A DNA stretch of 64,000 nt from Natroniella sp046097105 (GCF_046097105.1 NZ_CP175562.1:1736001-1800000), one strand, 5' to 3'. Shown: positions 37,095 to 46,931, counted from the first letter of the stretch. The notes: generated from the letters alone by a model not told the origin. Program-made: numbers and translations.

Positions 37095-38006
37095 TTAATC
37101 CTTATATCCTAACATTTTCAATGCACCATCTTCATCACGCCAATCTTTTTCTACTTTAACCCATAGATCTAAAAAGACCTTAGTACTTAATAAACTTTCT
37201 ATATCTTCTCTTGCTTGAATACCAATTTTTTTCAGCATCTTTCCATTCTTTCCAATTATAATCCCTTTTTGTGAGCTTCGCTCAACATAAATGTTGGCTC
37301 TGATCTCAATTAAATCCTTATCTTCTCGTTCTACAAAATCAATAATCTCAATTGCCACGGAATGTGGCACTTCTTGATGGGTATATTTAAGAATCTTCTC
37401 TCTAATTAACTCTGCAATAATAAATTGTTCAATCTGATCTGTTATCATATCATCTGGATAGTATTGTGGACCTTCAGAAAGAAAACCAATCATCAATTCT
37501 GTCAATTGCTCCAAATTTATTTCTTGCTTAGCTGAAATACTCAATAAATCATCAAGCTCCAATAACCTTTCATATTCCTGTATCCTACGGGCCAAATCAG
37601 TTTTTTTAATAGTATCAACCTTATTAAAAACCAATAAGATAGGAGTATCAAACTTCTCTAATTCACTAGCTATCCGTTTATCTTCAGCATTTGGTGAATA
37701 GTTCACATCAACCATAAATAAGATTAAGTCAATTCCTTTAAGTACATTATATGCCGTTCTATTTAAATATTTTCCCATCTTATCTTGAGGAGTATGAATT
37801 CCTGGTGTATCAATAAAAATTAATTGAGCCTCATCTAGTGTTAAGATACACTGAATTTTATTGCGTGTCGTTTGAGCTTTACGAGAAGTGATTGCTATCT
37901 TCTCTCCTATTAAATTATTAATCAAAGTGGATTTACCTACATTAGGTTGCCCAACAACTGCAATAAACCCCGATTTAAATCCTTCTTTTACCCCTAATTG
38001 CTCCAT
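37095..38006 (-). CDS. era: GTPase Era
   Basis: Ribosome-assembly GTPase that binds 16S rRNA. G1 GQPNVGKSTL, G3 DTPGIH, G4 NKVD and G5 SISAKQ are intact, and a KH domain (YVERSSQKGIIIGKNGKMLKKIGIQAREDIE) ends the 303-residue protein. In the era-recO-glyQS neighbourhood common to Firmicutes. Confidence 0.97.
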   Translation of the reverse strand: MEQLGVKEGFKSGFIAVVGQPNVGKSTLINNLIGEKIAITSRKAQTTRNKIQCILTLDEAQLIFIDTPGIHTPQDKMGKYLNRTAYNVLKGIDLILFMVDVNYSPNAEDKRIASELEKFDTPILLVFNKVDTIKKTDLARRIQEYERLLELDDLLSISAKQEINLEQLTELMIGFLSEGPQYYPDDMITDQIEQFIIAELIREKILKYTHQEVPHSVAIEIIDFVEREDKDLIEIRANIYVERSSQKGIIIGKNGKMLKKIGIQAREDIESLLSTKVFLDLWVKVEKDWRDEDGALKMLGYKD

Positions 38007-38155
38007 TATTGCTCTTCCCTTCTCTTAATAAATTTATATTTTAATGGTTATAACTTATTGTGCTATCATAAATTTAAATTTAGTTTTCCCTCACTAAATT
38101 TAGATATTCAATAATTAAATTCACTAATAAATTACCAGTTATGTAAACAAAATCA

Positions 38156-38614
38156 TTATAAATCAACTTCTAAAATCACTCTATCTTCCCCCGGGCCATA
38201 CTCATTTTTGCGAAACTCTTTCTTCTTAAAACCAAATTTATTTTGATACAAATAAATAGCTTGTTTATGACCAGGAGCTACTGTTAATTCCACTTTTTTA
38301 ATACCATATTTCTCAACTTTAGCTAGAGAATAGTCCAATAATTGACTACCAAGCCCTCTATTACGATATCCATCAGCAATTACTAAACTGTATAGATAAG
38401 CACTATCTGCTTTAGTCATCTCTCGCATATAATATATTAAACCAGCAGGAGTACCATTAACATAGATAACATAAACCAACCCATAATGCAGCATCTGAAC
38501 TAATCCCCAATAATTAAGAGCACCTTCACCAAAAGCATCCCGTTCAATTTCTACTACTTGTTCAATTACTGCTTGCTTATTGTGATCTGTTAACTGTTCA
38601 ATCTCAACTACCAC
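38156..38614 (-). CDS. GNAT-family N-acetyltransferase
   Basis: 152 residues with the acetyl-CoA loop in AYLYSLVIADGYRNRGLGSQLLDYSLAKVEKYGIKKVELTVAPGHKQAIYLYQNKFGFKKKE. Substrate cannot be told. It starts two bases downstream of the DUF502 stop, so it is part of that transcript. Confidence 0.85.
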   Translation of the reverse strand: MVVEIEQLTDHNKQAVIEQVVEIERDAFGEGALNYWGLVQMLHYGLVYVIYVNGTPAGLIYYMREMTKADSAYLYSLVIADGYRNRGLGSQLLDYSLAKVEKYGIKKVELTVAPGHKQAIYLYQNKFGFKKKEFRKNEYGPGEDRVILEVDL

Positions 38615-38616
38615 TA

Positions 38617-39219
38617 TTAAAGCTCCTCCTTTTCAGATTTGGGTACAATTGTCCCTCCAGAAATAACCCACTTTAGCCCTTGCTCAATTGTCATATCCAA
38701 ATAGGTTAAATCTTCATCATCTACTAAAATTAACATTCCTGATGTAGGATTAGGGGTAGTAGGTATAAAAACATTAACTACCTTCTTATTTAATTTATCT
38801 TGTACTTCTCCTTTACCCTCATAAGTCAAAAAGCCCAACTGATAAACTCCTTCTTTTGGATATTCAACTAAGACAACTTTACGAAAATCGGTCTTCTTTT
38901 TCAATAATAAAGCATCTAAAATTTGTTGTATAGTTAAGTAAATATTTCTAACAATAGGTATTTTAGTTAATAATCTTTCTCCTACATTAATCATTTTCTT
39001 TCCTAATACATTTGTTGCTACTATACCTACTCCTAAAATAACCAAAAAGGTAATTATAAAACCTAACCCATAAATCTCTCTACCAATTATTAAAATAATT
39101 AACGGACTAAAAATACCATCTACTAAATTTACTACTGTCAAAATAATATAAACAGTTGTCAGTAAAGGTAATAAAATAATCAACCCTGTAATCAGATAAT
39201 TACGTATCTGCTTTAACAT
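38617..39219 (-). CDS. DUF502 membrane protein
   Basis: Two to three membrane helices (YLITGLIILLPLLTTVYIILTVV and FIITFLVILGVGIVATNVLG) followed by the conserved cytosolic part IPIVRNIYLTIQQILDAL...FIPTTPNPTSGMLILVDDEDLTYLDMTIEQGLKWVISGG. This is DUF502; its function is unknown. ATG 39219 has AGGAGG six bases upstream. The start lies inside the end of the CBS/CorC gene, so translation is probably coupled. Confidence 0.88.
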   Translation of the reverse strand: MLKQIRNYLITGLIILLPLLTTVYIILTVVNLVDGIFSPLIILIIGREIYGLGFIITFLVILGVGIVATNVLGKKMINVGERLLTKIPIVRNIYLTIQQILDALLLKKKTDFRKVVLVEYPKEGVYQLGFLTYEGKGEVQDKLNKKVVNVFIPTTPNPTSGMLILVDDEDLTYLDMTIEQGLKWVISGGTIVPKSEKEEL

Positions 39220-40495
39220 CTTCATCCTCCTGGATTTCTTCCAATACAACTTTATTAAGCCTTTTTAACCTTACTTCAGAAATTCTACGTCTCACAATTT
39301 TTTGCACAACAACCTTTAAATTTTGATATTCAATCTCTTCTCCTTCATCAGGAACATAACCTAACTTACTTAAGATAAAACCACTGATTGTTTCATAATC
39401 CTCTTCCGGTAAATCAATTTCTAATAATTCGTTAATTTCATCGATATCAACCCGACCATCAACCAAGATTTCACCTTTATCAATTTCTTTAATTAATTTC
39501 GTCTCTTTATCATACTCATCTTGAATATCCCCTACAATCTCTTCTAATAAATCCTCAATCGTAACTAAACCATCTGTTCCTCCATACTCATCTAACACAA
39601 TTGCCATATGTATCTTCTCTTTTCTCAATTCACTTAATAAACTATCAACTTCTTTAGTAGCTGGAATATAATAAGCAGGCCTCATAATCTCTTTAATATC
39701 TGCTTCAAACTTTTCTTTCTTCAATAATAACAATAAATCTTTAGCATAAACAACTCCGACTATATTGTCAATAGTCTCATTATAAACTGGAATTCTAGAA
39801 AAACCTTTATCTATAATTATATCGATTAATTTTTCTGATGTATCATTAATTTCAACACAGATCATATCTATCCTAGGAACCATAATCTCTTTTACTAAAG
39901 TATCATCAAATTCAAAGATACTATTGATCATCTTCTTTTCATCACTCTCAATAGTGCCTTCCCTTTCTCCAACAGCTAAAAACTTTCTAATTTTATCTTC
40001 ATTCACAAATGATTTTTTATCTATTGAATCATCTTCATTTCTTCTCATCATAAAGTTAGTCAAAAAAGTCAATGGTTTAATTAAAGGGGCCAACAAATAA
40101 TAACAAATCTGAATATATCTAGCCACCTTCATTGAAAATAATGTTGCCTCCTTATTAGCAAAAGACTTAGGAGTAATCTCCCCAAAGATCAAAACAAATA
40201 AAGTAACTGCTCCAATTGCAATTCCTACTCCTTTGTCTCCAAAGGCCTCAGTCGCTAATGCTGTCGCAATCGAAGAAGCGGCTATATTAACCAGATTATT
40301 CCCTATTAAAATTGTAATCAATAATTTATCTGGTCTATTTAATAACTCATCTACAATTTTAGCTTTTAAATCACCTTCTTGTCTTAAGTGCCTAATTTCA
40401 ACTTTATTAACTGACATTAAAGCCGTTTCTGCTCCAGAGAAAAAAGCAGATAAAATTAATAATATAAACAATAAAACTAACTCAATTGATCCCAT
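39200..40495 (-). CDS. HlyC/CorC-type transporter (CNNM + CBS pair + CorC domain)
   Basis: Four-helix CNNM membrane domain (FSGAETALMSVNKVEIRHLRQEGD, LLITILIGNNLVNIAASSIATALA, FGEITPKSFANKEA), two CBS motifs (FEFDDTLVKEIMVPRIDM, IMRPAYYIPATKEVDSLLSELR...MAIVLDEYGGTDGLVTIEDLLEEIVGDI) and a C-terminal CorC_HlyC domain. Such proteins are linked to magnesium or cobalt efflux. ATG 40495 is preferred over GTG 40516. Confidence 0.92.
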   Translation of the reverse strand: MGSIELVLLFILLILSAFFSGAETALMSVNKVEIRHLRQEGDLKAKIVDELLNRPDKLLITILIGNNLVNIAASSIATALATEAFGDKGVGIAIGAVTLFVLIFGEITPKSFANKEATLFSMKVARYIQICYYLLAPLIKPLTFLTNFMMRRNEDDSIDKKSFVNEDKIRKFLAVGEREGTIESDEKKMINSIFEFDDTLVKEIMVPRIDMICVEINDTSEKLIDIIIDKGFSRIPVYNETIDNIVGVVYAKDLLLLLKKEKFEADIKEIMRPAYYIPATKEVDSLLSELRKEKIHMAIVLDEYGGTDGLVTIEDLLEEIVGDIQDEYDKETKLIKEIDKGEILVDGRVDIDEINELLEIDLPEEDYETISGFILSKLGYVPDEGEEIEYQNLKVVVQKIVRRRISEVRLKRLNKVVLEEIQEDEDVKADT

Positions 40496-40543
40496 ACACC
40501 TTACGCCCCCTAACACTTCATACTGCTTGTGGAGTGTATAATA

Positions 40544-41242
40544 TTATAATAATTGAAAAATTAAAATTGCTACTAGCAAACCAACAATTGCTCCACAAAC
40601 AACTTCCCAGAAACTATGAATTTGACCTTCTATCCTACTTTGAGCTACCAGCAAACCTAATAAAAGTGATAAAGTAGCTACTAAAGCATCATTAGCTAAT
40701 GTAGAAATAATTATTACTAAACAGAAGGCAACTGCACTATGACCACTAGGCATTCCACCCTGTAATGGTGTTCCTTTATTAAATTTTGATTTAACTACTA
40801 TCGTTATTAACAATACCAATACTAAAGCTATAAAAGTCAGATGAATTGGTGTTTGATGTATTTGATATAATAGGTTCAATGTTAATGGCCTTAATCCTTT
40901 AAAAAAAATTATATAACCTATTATCAAGGCATTTATAGCTGTTACCAGCACAGCTCCTGCTGCAATATCCTTAATCAACTTGATCTTAGGACTAAAATCT
41001 TGACAAACCAGATCACTTAACTCTTCAATAGCTGTATTTATCATTTCAGCAAAAATAACTAATGTTATCGTCAAAAAAAGAACTAATAATTCTACTTTAG
41101 ATAAATTAAATAAAACTCCACAGATTAAGGCTAAGATTGCAAATATAAAATGGATCTTCATATTCAATTCATCTTTTAAAACCCTAATTATACCTGTTAT
41201 AGCATAGTTAAAGCTATTAATCAACCTTTGAATGAGATTCAT
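40544..41242 (-). CDS. Fused DgkA-type lipid kinase and PAP2 phosphatase
   Basis: Residues about 1-115 are a DgkA/undecaprenol-kinase domain (MKIHFIFAILALICGVLF, FAEMINTAIEELSDLV, IKDIAAGAVLVTAINALIIGY). Residues about 130-233 are a PAP2 domain with KFNKGTPLQGGMPSGHSAVAF and SRIEGQIHSFWEV; the last acidic position is Glu where Asp is more usual. Opposing kinase and phosphatase activities on an undecaprenyl or diacylglycerol carrier in one polypeptide suggest a carrier-lipid switch; this is inference. Start overlaps the ybeY stop. Confidence 0.88.
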   Translation of the reverse strand: MNLIQRLINSFNYAITGIIRVLKDELNMKIHFIFAILALICGVLFNLSKVELLVLFLTITLVIFAEMINTAIEELSDLVCQDFSPKIKLIKDIAAGAVLVTAINALIIGYIIFFKGLRPLTLNLLYQIHQTPIHLTFIALVLVLLITIVVKSKFNKGTPLQGGMPSGHSAVAFCLVIIISTLANDALVATLSLLLGLLVAQSRIEGQIHSFWEVVCGAIVGLLVAILIFQLL

Positions 41243-41673
41243 CACTCCCTAGTTAATCCTAGTTTAGCTAGAATTGTTTCCTCCTTTTCACGCATAATCT
41301 CTTTATCATTAGGCTGGTAATGATTATAGCCTAGTAAATGTAACATTCCATGAACTACCAAAAAGCCAACTTCCCGGTGTAGTGAATGGTTGTATTCTGC
41401 AGCTTGCTGAGCTGCTCTCTCTAAAGAGATAATGACATCTCCCAATAATAAATTATCTTCTTGAGGAAAAGATAAAACATCGGTAGCTTCATTTTTATCA
41501 CGATAGCGATGATTTAATTCTTTAATATTTTTATTATCGACCAAAGCAATACTAACTTCTTTATCTTGCTCACAGTTTTCTACTAGCACTTTTTTAACTA
41601 CCTCTCTAATCAAACTTTCTAATCTTTGATCTAATTCTAACTTATCTTGTAAGTTATTAATCAGTATCTCCAT
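41242..41673 (-). CDS. ybeY: Endoribonuclease YbeY
   Basis: rRNA maturation and quality-control RNase. The zinc site HGMLHLLGYNHYQPND carries the H-x3-H-x5-H ligands; EATDVLSFP and the LGDVIIS strand precede it. 143 residues. Overlaps both neighbours (pgpH by 17 bases and the DgkA fusion), in the common phoH-pgpH-ybeY-dgkA-era order. Confidence 0.96.
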   Translation of the reverse strand: MEILINNLQDKLELDQRLESLIREVVKKVLVENCEQDKEVSIALVDNKNIKELNHRYRDKNEATDVLSFPQEDNLLLGDVIISLERAAQQAAEYNHSLHREVGFLVVHGMLHLLGYNHYQPNDKEIMREKEETILAKLGLTRE

Positions 41674-43789
41674 TAGAAACTTCTTCCTCCTTTAAGTGTT
41701 GAGCAATATCATCAGGGTATTCAACTCGACTATGAAAAATTCCTTGCAGTATATTCACAAAAGAGTTTGCTACCTTATCTAAATCCTTCAAAGTTAAATC
41801 ACATTCATCTAATTGCCCACTATTTAATTTATTTTTAATTAGCTCTCTTACTAAACCTTCTAACTTGCCAGGATTGTTCTGTACTGAAACATTTGATCTA
41901 ACAGCTGCTTCTACCACATCTGCTAACATAATTAGTGCTGCTTCTTTAGTCTGTGGTTTAGGCCCTTCATATCTGAAGTCATCTTTATCCACATTCTTAT
42001 ATTTTTCATCATAAGCAGCTTCTTGGTAAAAGAAAGACACAAGACTAGTTCCATGATGTTGAGTAATAATATCTATTAATACCTTAGGTAGTTTATGTTC
42101 TTTAGCTAATTCAATCCCATCTTTAATATGGGAAGTAATAATTAAAGTACTCAGATTTGGTGATAATTTATCATGAGGATTCTTATCACCAATTTGATTT
42201 TCAGTAAAGAAATAGGACCGCTTAATCTTGCCAATATCATGATAATAAGCACCTACCCTAGTCAACAATGGATCAGCATTTACTTGGTCAGCAGCTGATT
42301 CAGCCAAATTACCGACTATAATACTATGATGATAAGTTCCTGGTGCTTCCACTAATAACCTCTTCAATAATAAATGATTAGGGTTAGATAACTCTAATAA
42401 CTTAACTGGTGATGTTACCCCAAAAATATTCTCAACATAAGGTAACAAACCATTAGTTACAGTTGCTACCAATATACCATTTAAGATACCTAAAGGAACT
42501 ATTCTTAAAAATCTAATTACTTCTAACGGACTTTTTATTAACAAAAAGGAAAAAATAGTAAAAGCACTAGCAGCACTAACAATAAATCCAGCTCTTACTA
42601 AATCAGATCGTTGACTTACTTTAGAAACACTATAAATTCCTGTTAAACCACTGATCATTGCTACTGCTACATCAATAATCCCTTCACCGCTAACTATTGC
42701 CACTAAAAAAGATAACCCAATCGTAAATACTACAGCTAACCTAGTATTAATTAAAATAGTAATAATAATCGATGCAGCAGCTACTGGAACAATGAAAGAG
42801 GGATATTCAATTGGTAGATAATTAGCTATATTTGCTAATAACAAAATAATTATTGGTAACAACCCTAATAAGGCCATAATCCCTTCATCTTTTATAATTT
42901 CAGCTTGGTACTGATAGATATAAAAAATAACACTCAAAAAAAAGATTAAGACAATTAATGTATATCCCAATAAACTAAAATAATTTAATCTATGATCTCT
43001 AAGTCCTAATGCTTCTAAAATTTTGATATCTTCTTCAGTTACTACTTTACCATGCCGAATAATAACTTCACCTTTATGAACAATATGTTTAATTGGCTCA
43101 ACCTTCTGACGGGCCAACTCTCTTCTTTCTTCAGTCTCTTCCTGGTTAAAAATAAGATTAGGGCGAATAGCTTGGCTACTTATTTGAGAAACAATCTCAT
43201 TATATATAGCCCCTTGCTCTAAATCTACTTTTTGTCGCTTCATCTCCTCTTTGACCTCTGTTAAAGAATCATCTCTAATCCCACGATTTAAATAACTATT
43301 TACTAAAGCTAAAGCATCTACTCTCATCTGAGCCAACTTTTCTTCACTTAACTGTAATAAATATTTTAACTCTGAAAAAGATAAATCGATAGTAGCCTCT
43401 TCTGTTACAACTTCAACCTTTAACTCCAATTCCTTATCTTCTAACTCCCTAGTTTCTTGTATCAGTTTAAAGAAATTCCTTATTTCAAGCTCTATTTCAT
43501 CCCCTACTCTTCTATCTTCCTCATATACTTTTGATACAGTCTCTGCCGCCTCTTGTCTTCTTTCTTCAGTCTCTTCTTGGTCGATATATTCTATAGTTCT
43601 AGGTGCTATAATATCTCTTTTACTAACTTGTCCTACATCTACTCCTACTCTAGTTGGTAAAAAATTAATAATTACTATCGTTACTAAAGCAACAAAAATA
43701 AATAATCCCCAGCTAGATCTCTGGAAAGTCTTATCCTTATAAAAATCAATTCCACCTAATCTTCCCAGTAACTCTTTAAAAAATACCAT
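41657..43789 (-). CDS. 7TM-HD phosphodiesterase, PgpH/YqfF family
   Basis: Family member of the c-di-AMP phosphodiesterase PgpH. An N-terminal membrane helix, an extracellular 7TMR-HDED domain (about residues 50-260), seven membrane helices and a cytosolic HD domain (LLLKRLLVEAPGTYHHSIIVGNLAESAA, VGAYYHDIGKIKR, ITQHHGTSLVSFFY, ALIMLADVVEAAVRS). About 710 residues. ATG 43789 is favoured. Control of c-di-AMP would bear on osmotic balance, fitting a halophile, but that is inferred. Confidence 0.93.
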   Translation of the reverse strand: MVFFKELLGRLGGIDFYKDKTFQRSSWGLFIFVALVTIVIINFLPTRVGVDVGQVSKRDIIAPRTIEYIDQEETEERRQEAAETVSKVYEEDRRVGDEIELEIRNFFKLIQETRELEDKELELKVEVVTEEATIDLSFSELKYLLQLSEEKLAQMRVDALALVNSYLNRGIRDDSLTEVKEEMKRQKVDLEQGAIYNEIVSQISSQAIRPNLIFNQEETEERRELARQKVEPIKHIVHKGEVIIRHGKVVTEEDIKILEALGLRDHRLNYFSLLGYTLIVLIFFLSVIFYIYQYQAEIIKDEGIMALLGLLPIIILLLANIANYLPIEYPSFIVPVAAASIIITILINTRLAVVFTIGLSFLVAIVSGEGIIDVAVAMISGLTGIYSVSKVSQRSDLVRAGFIVSAASAFTIFSFLLIKSPLEVIRFLRIVPLGILNGILVATVTNGLLPYVENIFGVTSPVKLLELSNPNHLLLKRLLVEAPGTYHHSIIVGNLAESAADQVNADPLLTRVGAYYHDIGKIKRSYFFTENQIGDKNPHDKLSPNLSTLIITSHIKDGIELAKEHKLPKVLIDIITQHHGTSLVSFFYQEAAYDEKYKNVDKDDFRYEGPKPQTKEAALIMLADVVEAAVRSNVSVQNNPGKLEGLVRELIKNKLNSGQLDECDLTLKDLDKVANSFVNILQGIFHSRVEYPDDIAQHLKEEEVSNGDTD

Positions 43790-43812
43790 TATATTCACTC
43801 CTAAAAGTATTA

Positions 43813-44757
43813 CTAACTTTCATCATAAGCTTTAACAATTTCTCTGACTAATTTATGTCTAACTATATCTTGGTTACTTAAATAAACAAAACTAATACCA
43901 TTTATTTGCTGTAATATACTCTCAGCATGGGCCAACCCTGATCCCTTTCTCGTTGGTAGATCAACTTGAGTAATATCTCCAGTAATTACTGCTTTAGAAT
44001 TAGAACCCAATCTAGTTAATAGCATCTTCATCTGCTCTTTAGTAGTATTTTGTGCTTCATCAAGAATTACAAACGAACTTTTTAAAGTTCTCCCCCTCAT
44101 ATAAGCTAAAGGTGCAATTTCGATAACTTCTCGCTCCAATAATTTATTTACTTTCTCAACCCCTAAAATATCATATAAAGAATCATATAATGGACGCAAA
44201 TAAGGGTCAACTTTTTCTTGCAGATCACCCGGTAAAAACCCTAACTTCTCTCCAGCTTCAATCGCAGGACGAGTTAAAATAATCCTTTTCACTTGATTAC
44301 TCATTAAAGCATTAGTAGCCATTGCTACTGCTAAGTAAGTCTTTCCTGTACCAGCAGGACCAATCCCAAATACAATATCATCTTGGCGTAAAGCATCTAA
44401 ATACATCTTCTGTCCTAAGGTCTTAGGTCTGAGTTTCTTTCCAGAGTTAGTAACTTGAATCACATCAGAATAGACCTCATGCAAAGAAAAGTTTCCTTCC
44501 TTAGCTACTTCAATCGCATACCCAACCTCTTTTTTAGTCAAATTATTTTCTCGTTGAGCTATCTTTTCTAACTCCTTAAATAATTTGGCTACTTTTTTTA
44601 TAGTCTTTTTTTCACCGACAATCTTAACTAAAGTCCCTCTAGCAATAATCTCCACAGGAAAACTTTCTTCAATTAACTTTAAGTTTTGATCTTGATTACC
44701 AAATATAACTTGTGCTGAATGATTACTGTTCAATCTAACTTCTTTAGTCAACTTCAA
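43813..44757 (-). CDS. phoH: PhoH-like ATPase
   Basis: Cytosolic P-loop ATPase: GIGPAGTGKTYLAVAMA is Walker A and SFVILDEAQNTTKEQMKMLLTRLG Walker B, with VITGDITQVDLP. An N-terminal KH-like region precedes the ATPase. A role in RNA metabolism has been suggested for the family. Start is a TTG at 44757, ten bases after AGGAGG, inside the end of yqfD. Confidence 0.93.
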   Translation of the reverse strand: MKLTKEVRLNSNHSAQVIFGNQDQNLKLIEESFPVEIIARGTLVKIVGEKKTIKKVAKLFKELEKIAQRENNLTKKEVGYAIEVAKEGNFSLHEVYSDVIQVTNSGKKLRPKTLGQKMYLDALRQDDIVFGIGPAGTGKTYLAVAMATNALMSNQVKRIILTRPAIEAGEKLGFLPGDLQEKVDPYLRPLYDSLYDILGVEKVNKLLEREVIEIAPLAYMRGRTLKSSFVILDEAQNTTKEQMKMLLTRLGSNSKAVITGDITQVDLPTRKGSGLAHAESILQQINGISFVYLSNQDIVRHKLVREIVKAYDES

Positions 44758-45973
44758 TTAACTCTTCCCTCCTAATTCCAATATCTTCTTTCACTTCTAC
44801 TAAAGCCTTAATCCGAATCAAATTCTCTTGCTCTAAATTGATTAATTTTAATTTGCTATTTAATATCTTAGCCTCCTGAGATATCTTCTGTAATACATCA
44901 TCTATTGCTCGTGCTTTAGCTATCTCTTTAGCAACCTCAACATCCTTAGTTGTTCTAAACTCTTTAAGCTCAATATATCTTCTTCTAATTAATTCGATAG
45001 GTAAATCAATATTCCTCCATTCAGGAAGAGATTTTACCTCTTCTTCAACCATAAATTGACTATAAGGGGGATCTTTTGGCCCGGTAATAATAAATTCTCT
45101 ATTTTCAAATTTAATAATATTACTAGACTTACTATTGGCAGTAGCTTGTAAGAAAGAGTTATCTAACTCAACTTCAGCATAACCTTGATACCAAACATTC
45201 GCCTCAACAAGCCCCTCTGCCCTAACTTCCTTGGTATCTACTATTTCAACCTTTCCTTCTGCCTCTTCATCTTCTTCAAGTTTTTCACTCTTCACTACTA
45301 CTTCCTTACTGATTAGTAAATCTCCTGCTTTAACTGTCATTCCTTCCTCAACAACAGGAGTTCCTTGTAAGACAATCAATTCATTAATAACTCCAGGTTT
45401 ATCAGCAACTAAATCACTAGGAACAATCTCCATATCTATCAACTCTTTTTCTACCAACTCGACTACTAACTTAGTCCCTTGAAAATAGGCATTACTCCAG
45501 GAAAATTGTGGACTCTTCTGCAAAATCAACTCTTCTAGCCGCTCTAAATCAATACTCGATTTCAAAACCCCAGGACGAATTTTTAGCTCAGTTAATAATT
45601 CTTTAACTTCTTTTTTATTTTCCGTAGCTGCTCCTTCAATCTCAATAAAAAAAACAAAAGAAGATAGCGTGTAAATAGTTACTACTAAAATAACAACCCC
45701 CACTACTAACATCCGTCTATTTATTAATCTATTTATTAAAAAAGGCACTCCCCTTTTTTGTTCGATTTTAACTCTACAGCTTGAATTCCTAACATATTCT
45801 CTAATTTTTTTAAAATCTTTTAGTTTAATATTTACATAAATAATACCCTCTATACGAAGAACATTCCACAATTCTATATCATTTCTAACCAAATAGTTAA
45901 TAAACTTTTCTAAATCCCTTCCCTGGATCTCTAGCCTAACATATCCTTTTAATAAATCATAGAGCCCTCTCAA
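44744..45973 (-). CDS. yqfD: Sporulation protein YqfD
   Basis: Stage IV-type sporulation protein of the YqfD family. N-terminal soluble part, a membrane helix (MLVVGVVILVVTIYTLSSFVFFIEIEG), then the extracellular-type region with PGVLKSSIDLERLEELILQKSPQFSWSNAYFQGTKLVVELVE and KPGVINELIVLQGTPVVEEGMTVKAGDLLISKEV. 409 residues. Next to yqfC, phoH and pgpH in the conserved sporulation/envelope order. Biochemical role unknown. Confidence 0.92.
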   Translation of the reverse strand: MRGLYDLLKGYVRLEIQGRDLEKFINYLVRNDIELWNVLRIEGIIYVNIKLKDFKKIREYVRNSSCRVKIEQKRGVPFLINRLINRRMLVVGVVILVVTIYTLSSFVFFIEIEGAATENKKEVKELLTELKIRPGVLKSSIDLERLEELILQKSPQFSWSNAYFQGTKLVVELVEKELIDMEIVPSDLVADKPGVINELIVLQGTPVVEEGMTVKAGDLLISKEVVVKSEKLEEDEEAEGKVEIVDTKEVRAEGLVEANVWYQGYAEVELDNSFLQATANSKSSNIIKFENREFIITGPKDPPYSQFMVEEEVKSLPEWRNIDLPIELIRRRYIELKEFRTTKDVEVAKEIAKARAIDDVLQKISQEAKILNSKLKLINLEQENLIRIKALVEVKEDIGIRREELIEVD

Positions 45974-45986
45974 AATATCTTCCTCC

Positions 45987-46265
45987 TTAATCTAACTCAA
46001 AACTCAACTCATTTATCTCTCCATTAATTATAAGATCATCTTTTTGCAACTCTTCAATTACTAATTCTTTACCTTCAACCAGCAATAGACCATGATAAAT
46101 TCTAATCTTAATCATTTCAGGGCCATAATAAATAATTCCTCTATGATTTTCAATCAACAACTCCAAATTGCCTATCAAGACCAGCTTAGGTAAATTCAAA
46201 ATAACATCCTGAGGAAGGTTAAATATTTCTGTGATTTTAGTTTTAACTTCTTCTTTCCTTCCCAT
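45987..46265 (-). CDS. yqfC: Sporulation protein YqfC
   Basis: 92-residue YqfC family protein: FNLPQDVILNLPKLVLIGNLELLIENHRGIIYYGPEMIKIRIYHGLLLVEGKELVI. In Bacillus, yqfC and yqfD are under mother-cell sigmaE. Thirteen bases before yqfD; ATG after GGAGG. Confidence 0.92.
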   Translation of the reverse strand: MGRKEEVKTKITEIFNLPQDVILNLPKLVLIGNLELLIENHRGIIYYGPEMIKIRIYHGLLLVEGKELVIEELQKDDLIINGEINELSFELD

Positions 46266-46414
46266 ATAAATTCCTCCTCGATTTACTTTATAAATATATG
46301 TAAAGAGGTAATCATTAATTACTAACTCTTAAACATCAATTCATTCTGAATTGATGTTTAAGATCAAGGCTAAATCAACCATTAAAAAGATAAAGTTTTG
46401 CTATTACTCAAATT

Positions 46415-46456
46415 AAAAAGAACCTATTATGTCGGACGACATAATAGGTTCTTTTT
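46415..46456 (-). terminator. Terminator after yqeY
   Basis: AAAAAGAACCTATTATGTC pairs with its complement around a short GGAC loop, directly after the yqeY stop, with T-rich end on the minus strand. It separates the mtaB-HIT-yqeY unit from yqfC. Confidence 0.9.
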
Positions 46457-46459
46457 ATT

Positions 46460-46903
46460 CTATTCTAAACGATCTCGTACTAATTGATTAACTAGATTCC
46501 CATCAGCTCTTCCTTTCACTTGCGGCATAATCACTCCCATAACTTGGCCCATATCACTCATATCTTGAGCATCAACCTCAGAGATTACTTCATCTACTAA
46601 GACTTCTAACTCTTCTTCAGTCAATTGTTCAGGAAGATACTCTTGCAAGATTTCAATCTCCCGCTTAAGCTTTTCCACCCTTTCTTCCTGTTCAGCTTTT
46701 TCATACTCAACTAGTGATTCTTTATTCTGCTTAACCAATTTAGCTAAAACTTCAACTATCTCTTGTTCAGTCAATTCTTTCCTTTGATTGATCTCTTGCT
46801 CTTTAATTGCTGCTCGAGCCATTCTAATTACAGACAACCTCTGCTTACTCTTATCTTTCATAGCAGATTTCATATCTTCTAATAACCTTTCATCTAATAA
46901 CAT
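46460..46903 (-). CDS. GatB/YqeY domain protein
   Basis: 147-residue YqeY family protein (MKSAMKDKSKQRLSVIRMARAAIKEQEINQRKELTEQEIVEVLAKLVKQ ... MGQVMGVIMPQVKGRADG). It resembles the tail domain of GatB that contacts tRNA; function unproven. It follows the HIT gene after 28 bases. In many Firmicutes rpsU lies between these two genes, but none fits here. Confidence 0.92.
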   Translation of the reverse strand: MLLDERLLEDMKSAMKDKSKQRLSVIRMARAAIKEQEINQRKELTEQEIVEVLAKLVKQNKESLVEYEKAEQEERVEKLKREIEILQEYLPEQLTEEELEVLVDEVISEVDAQDMSDMGQVMGVIMPQVKGRADGNLVNQLVRDRLE

Positions 46904-46931
46904 TTTTTATTTCCTCCTAATTAAGACAATT

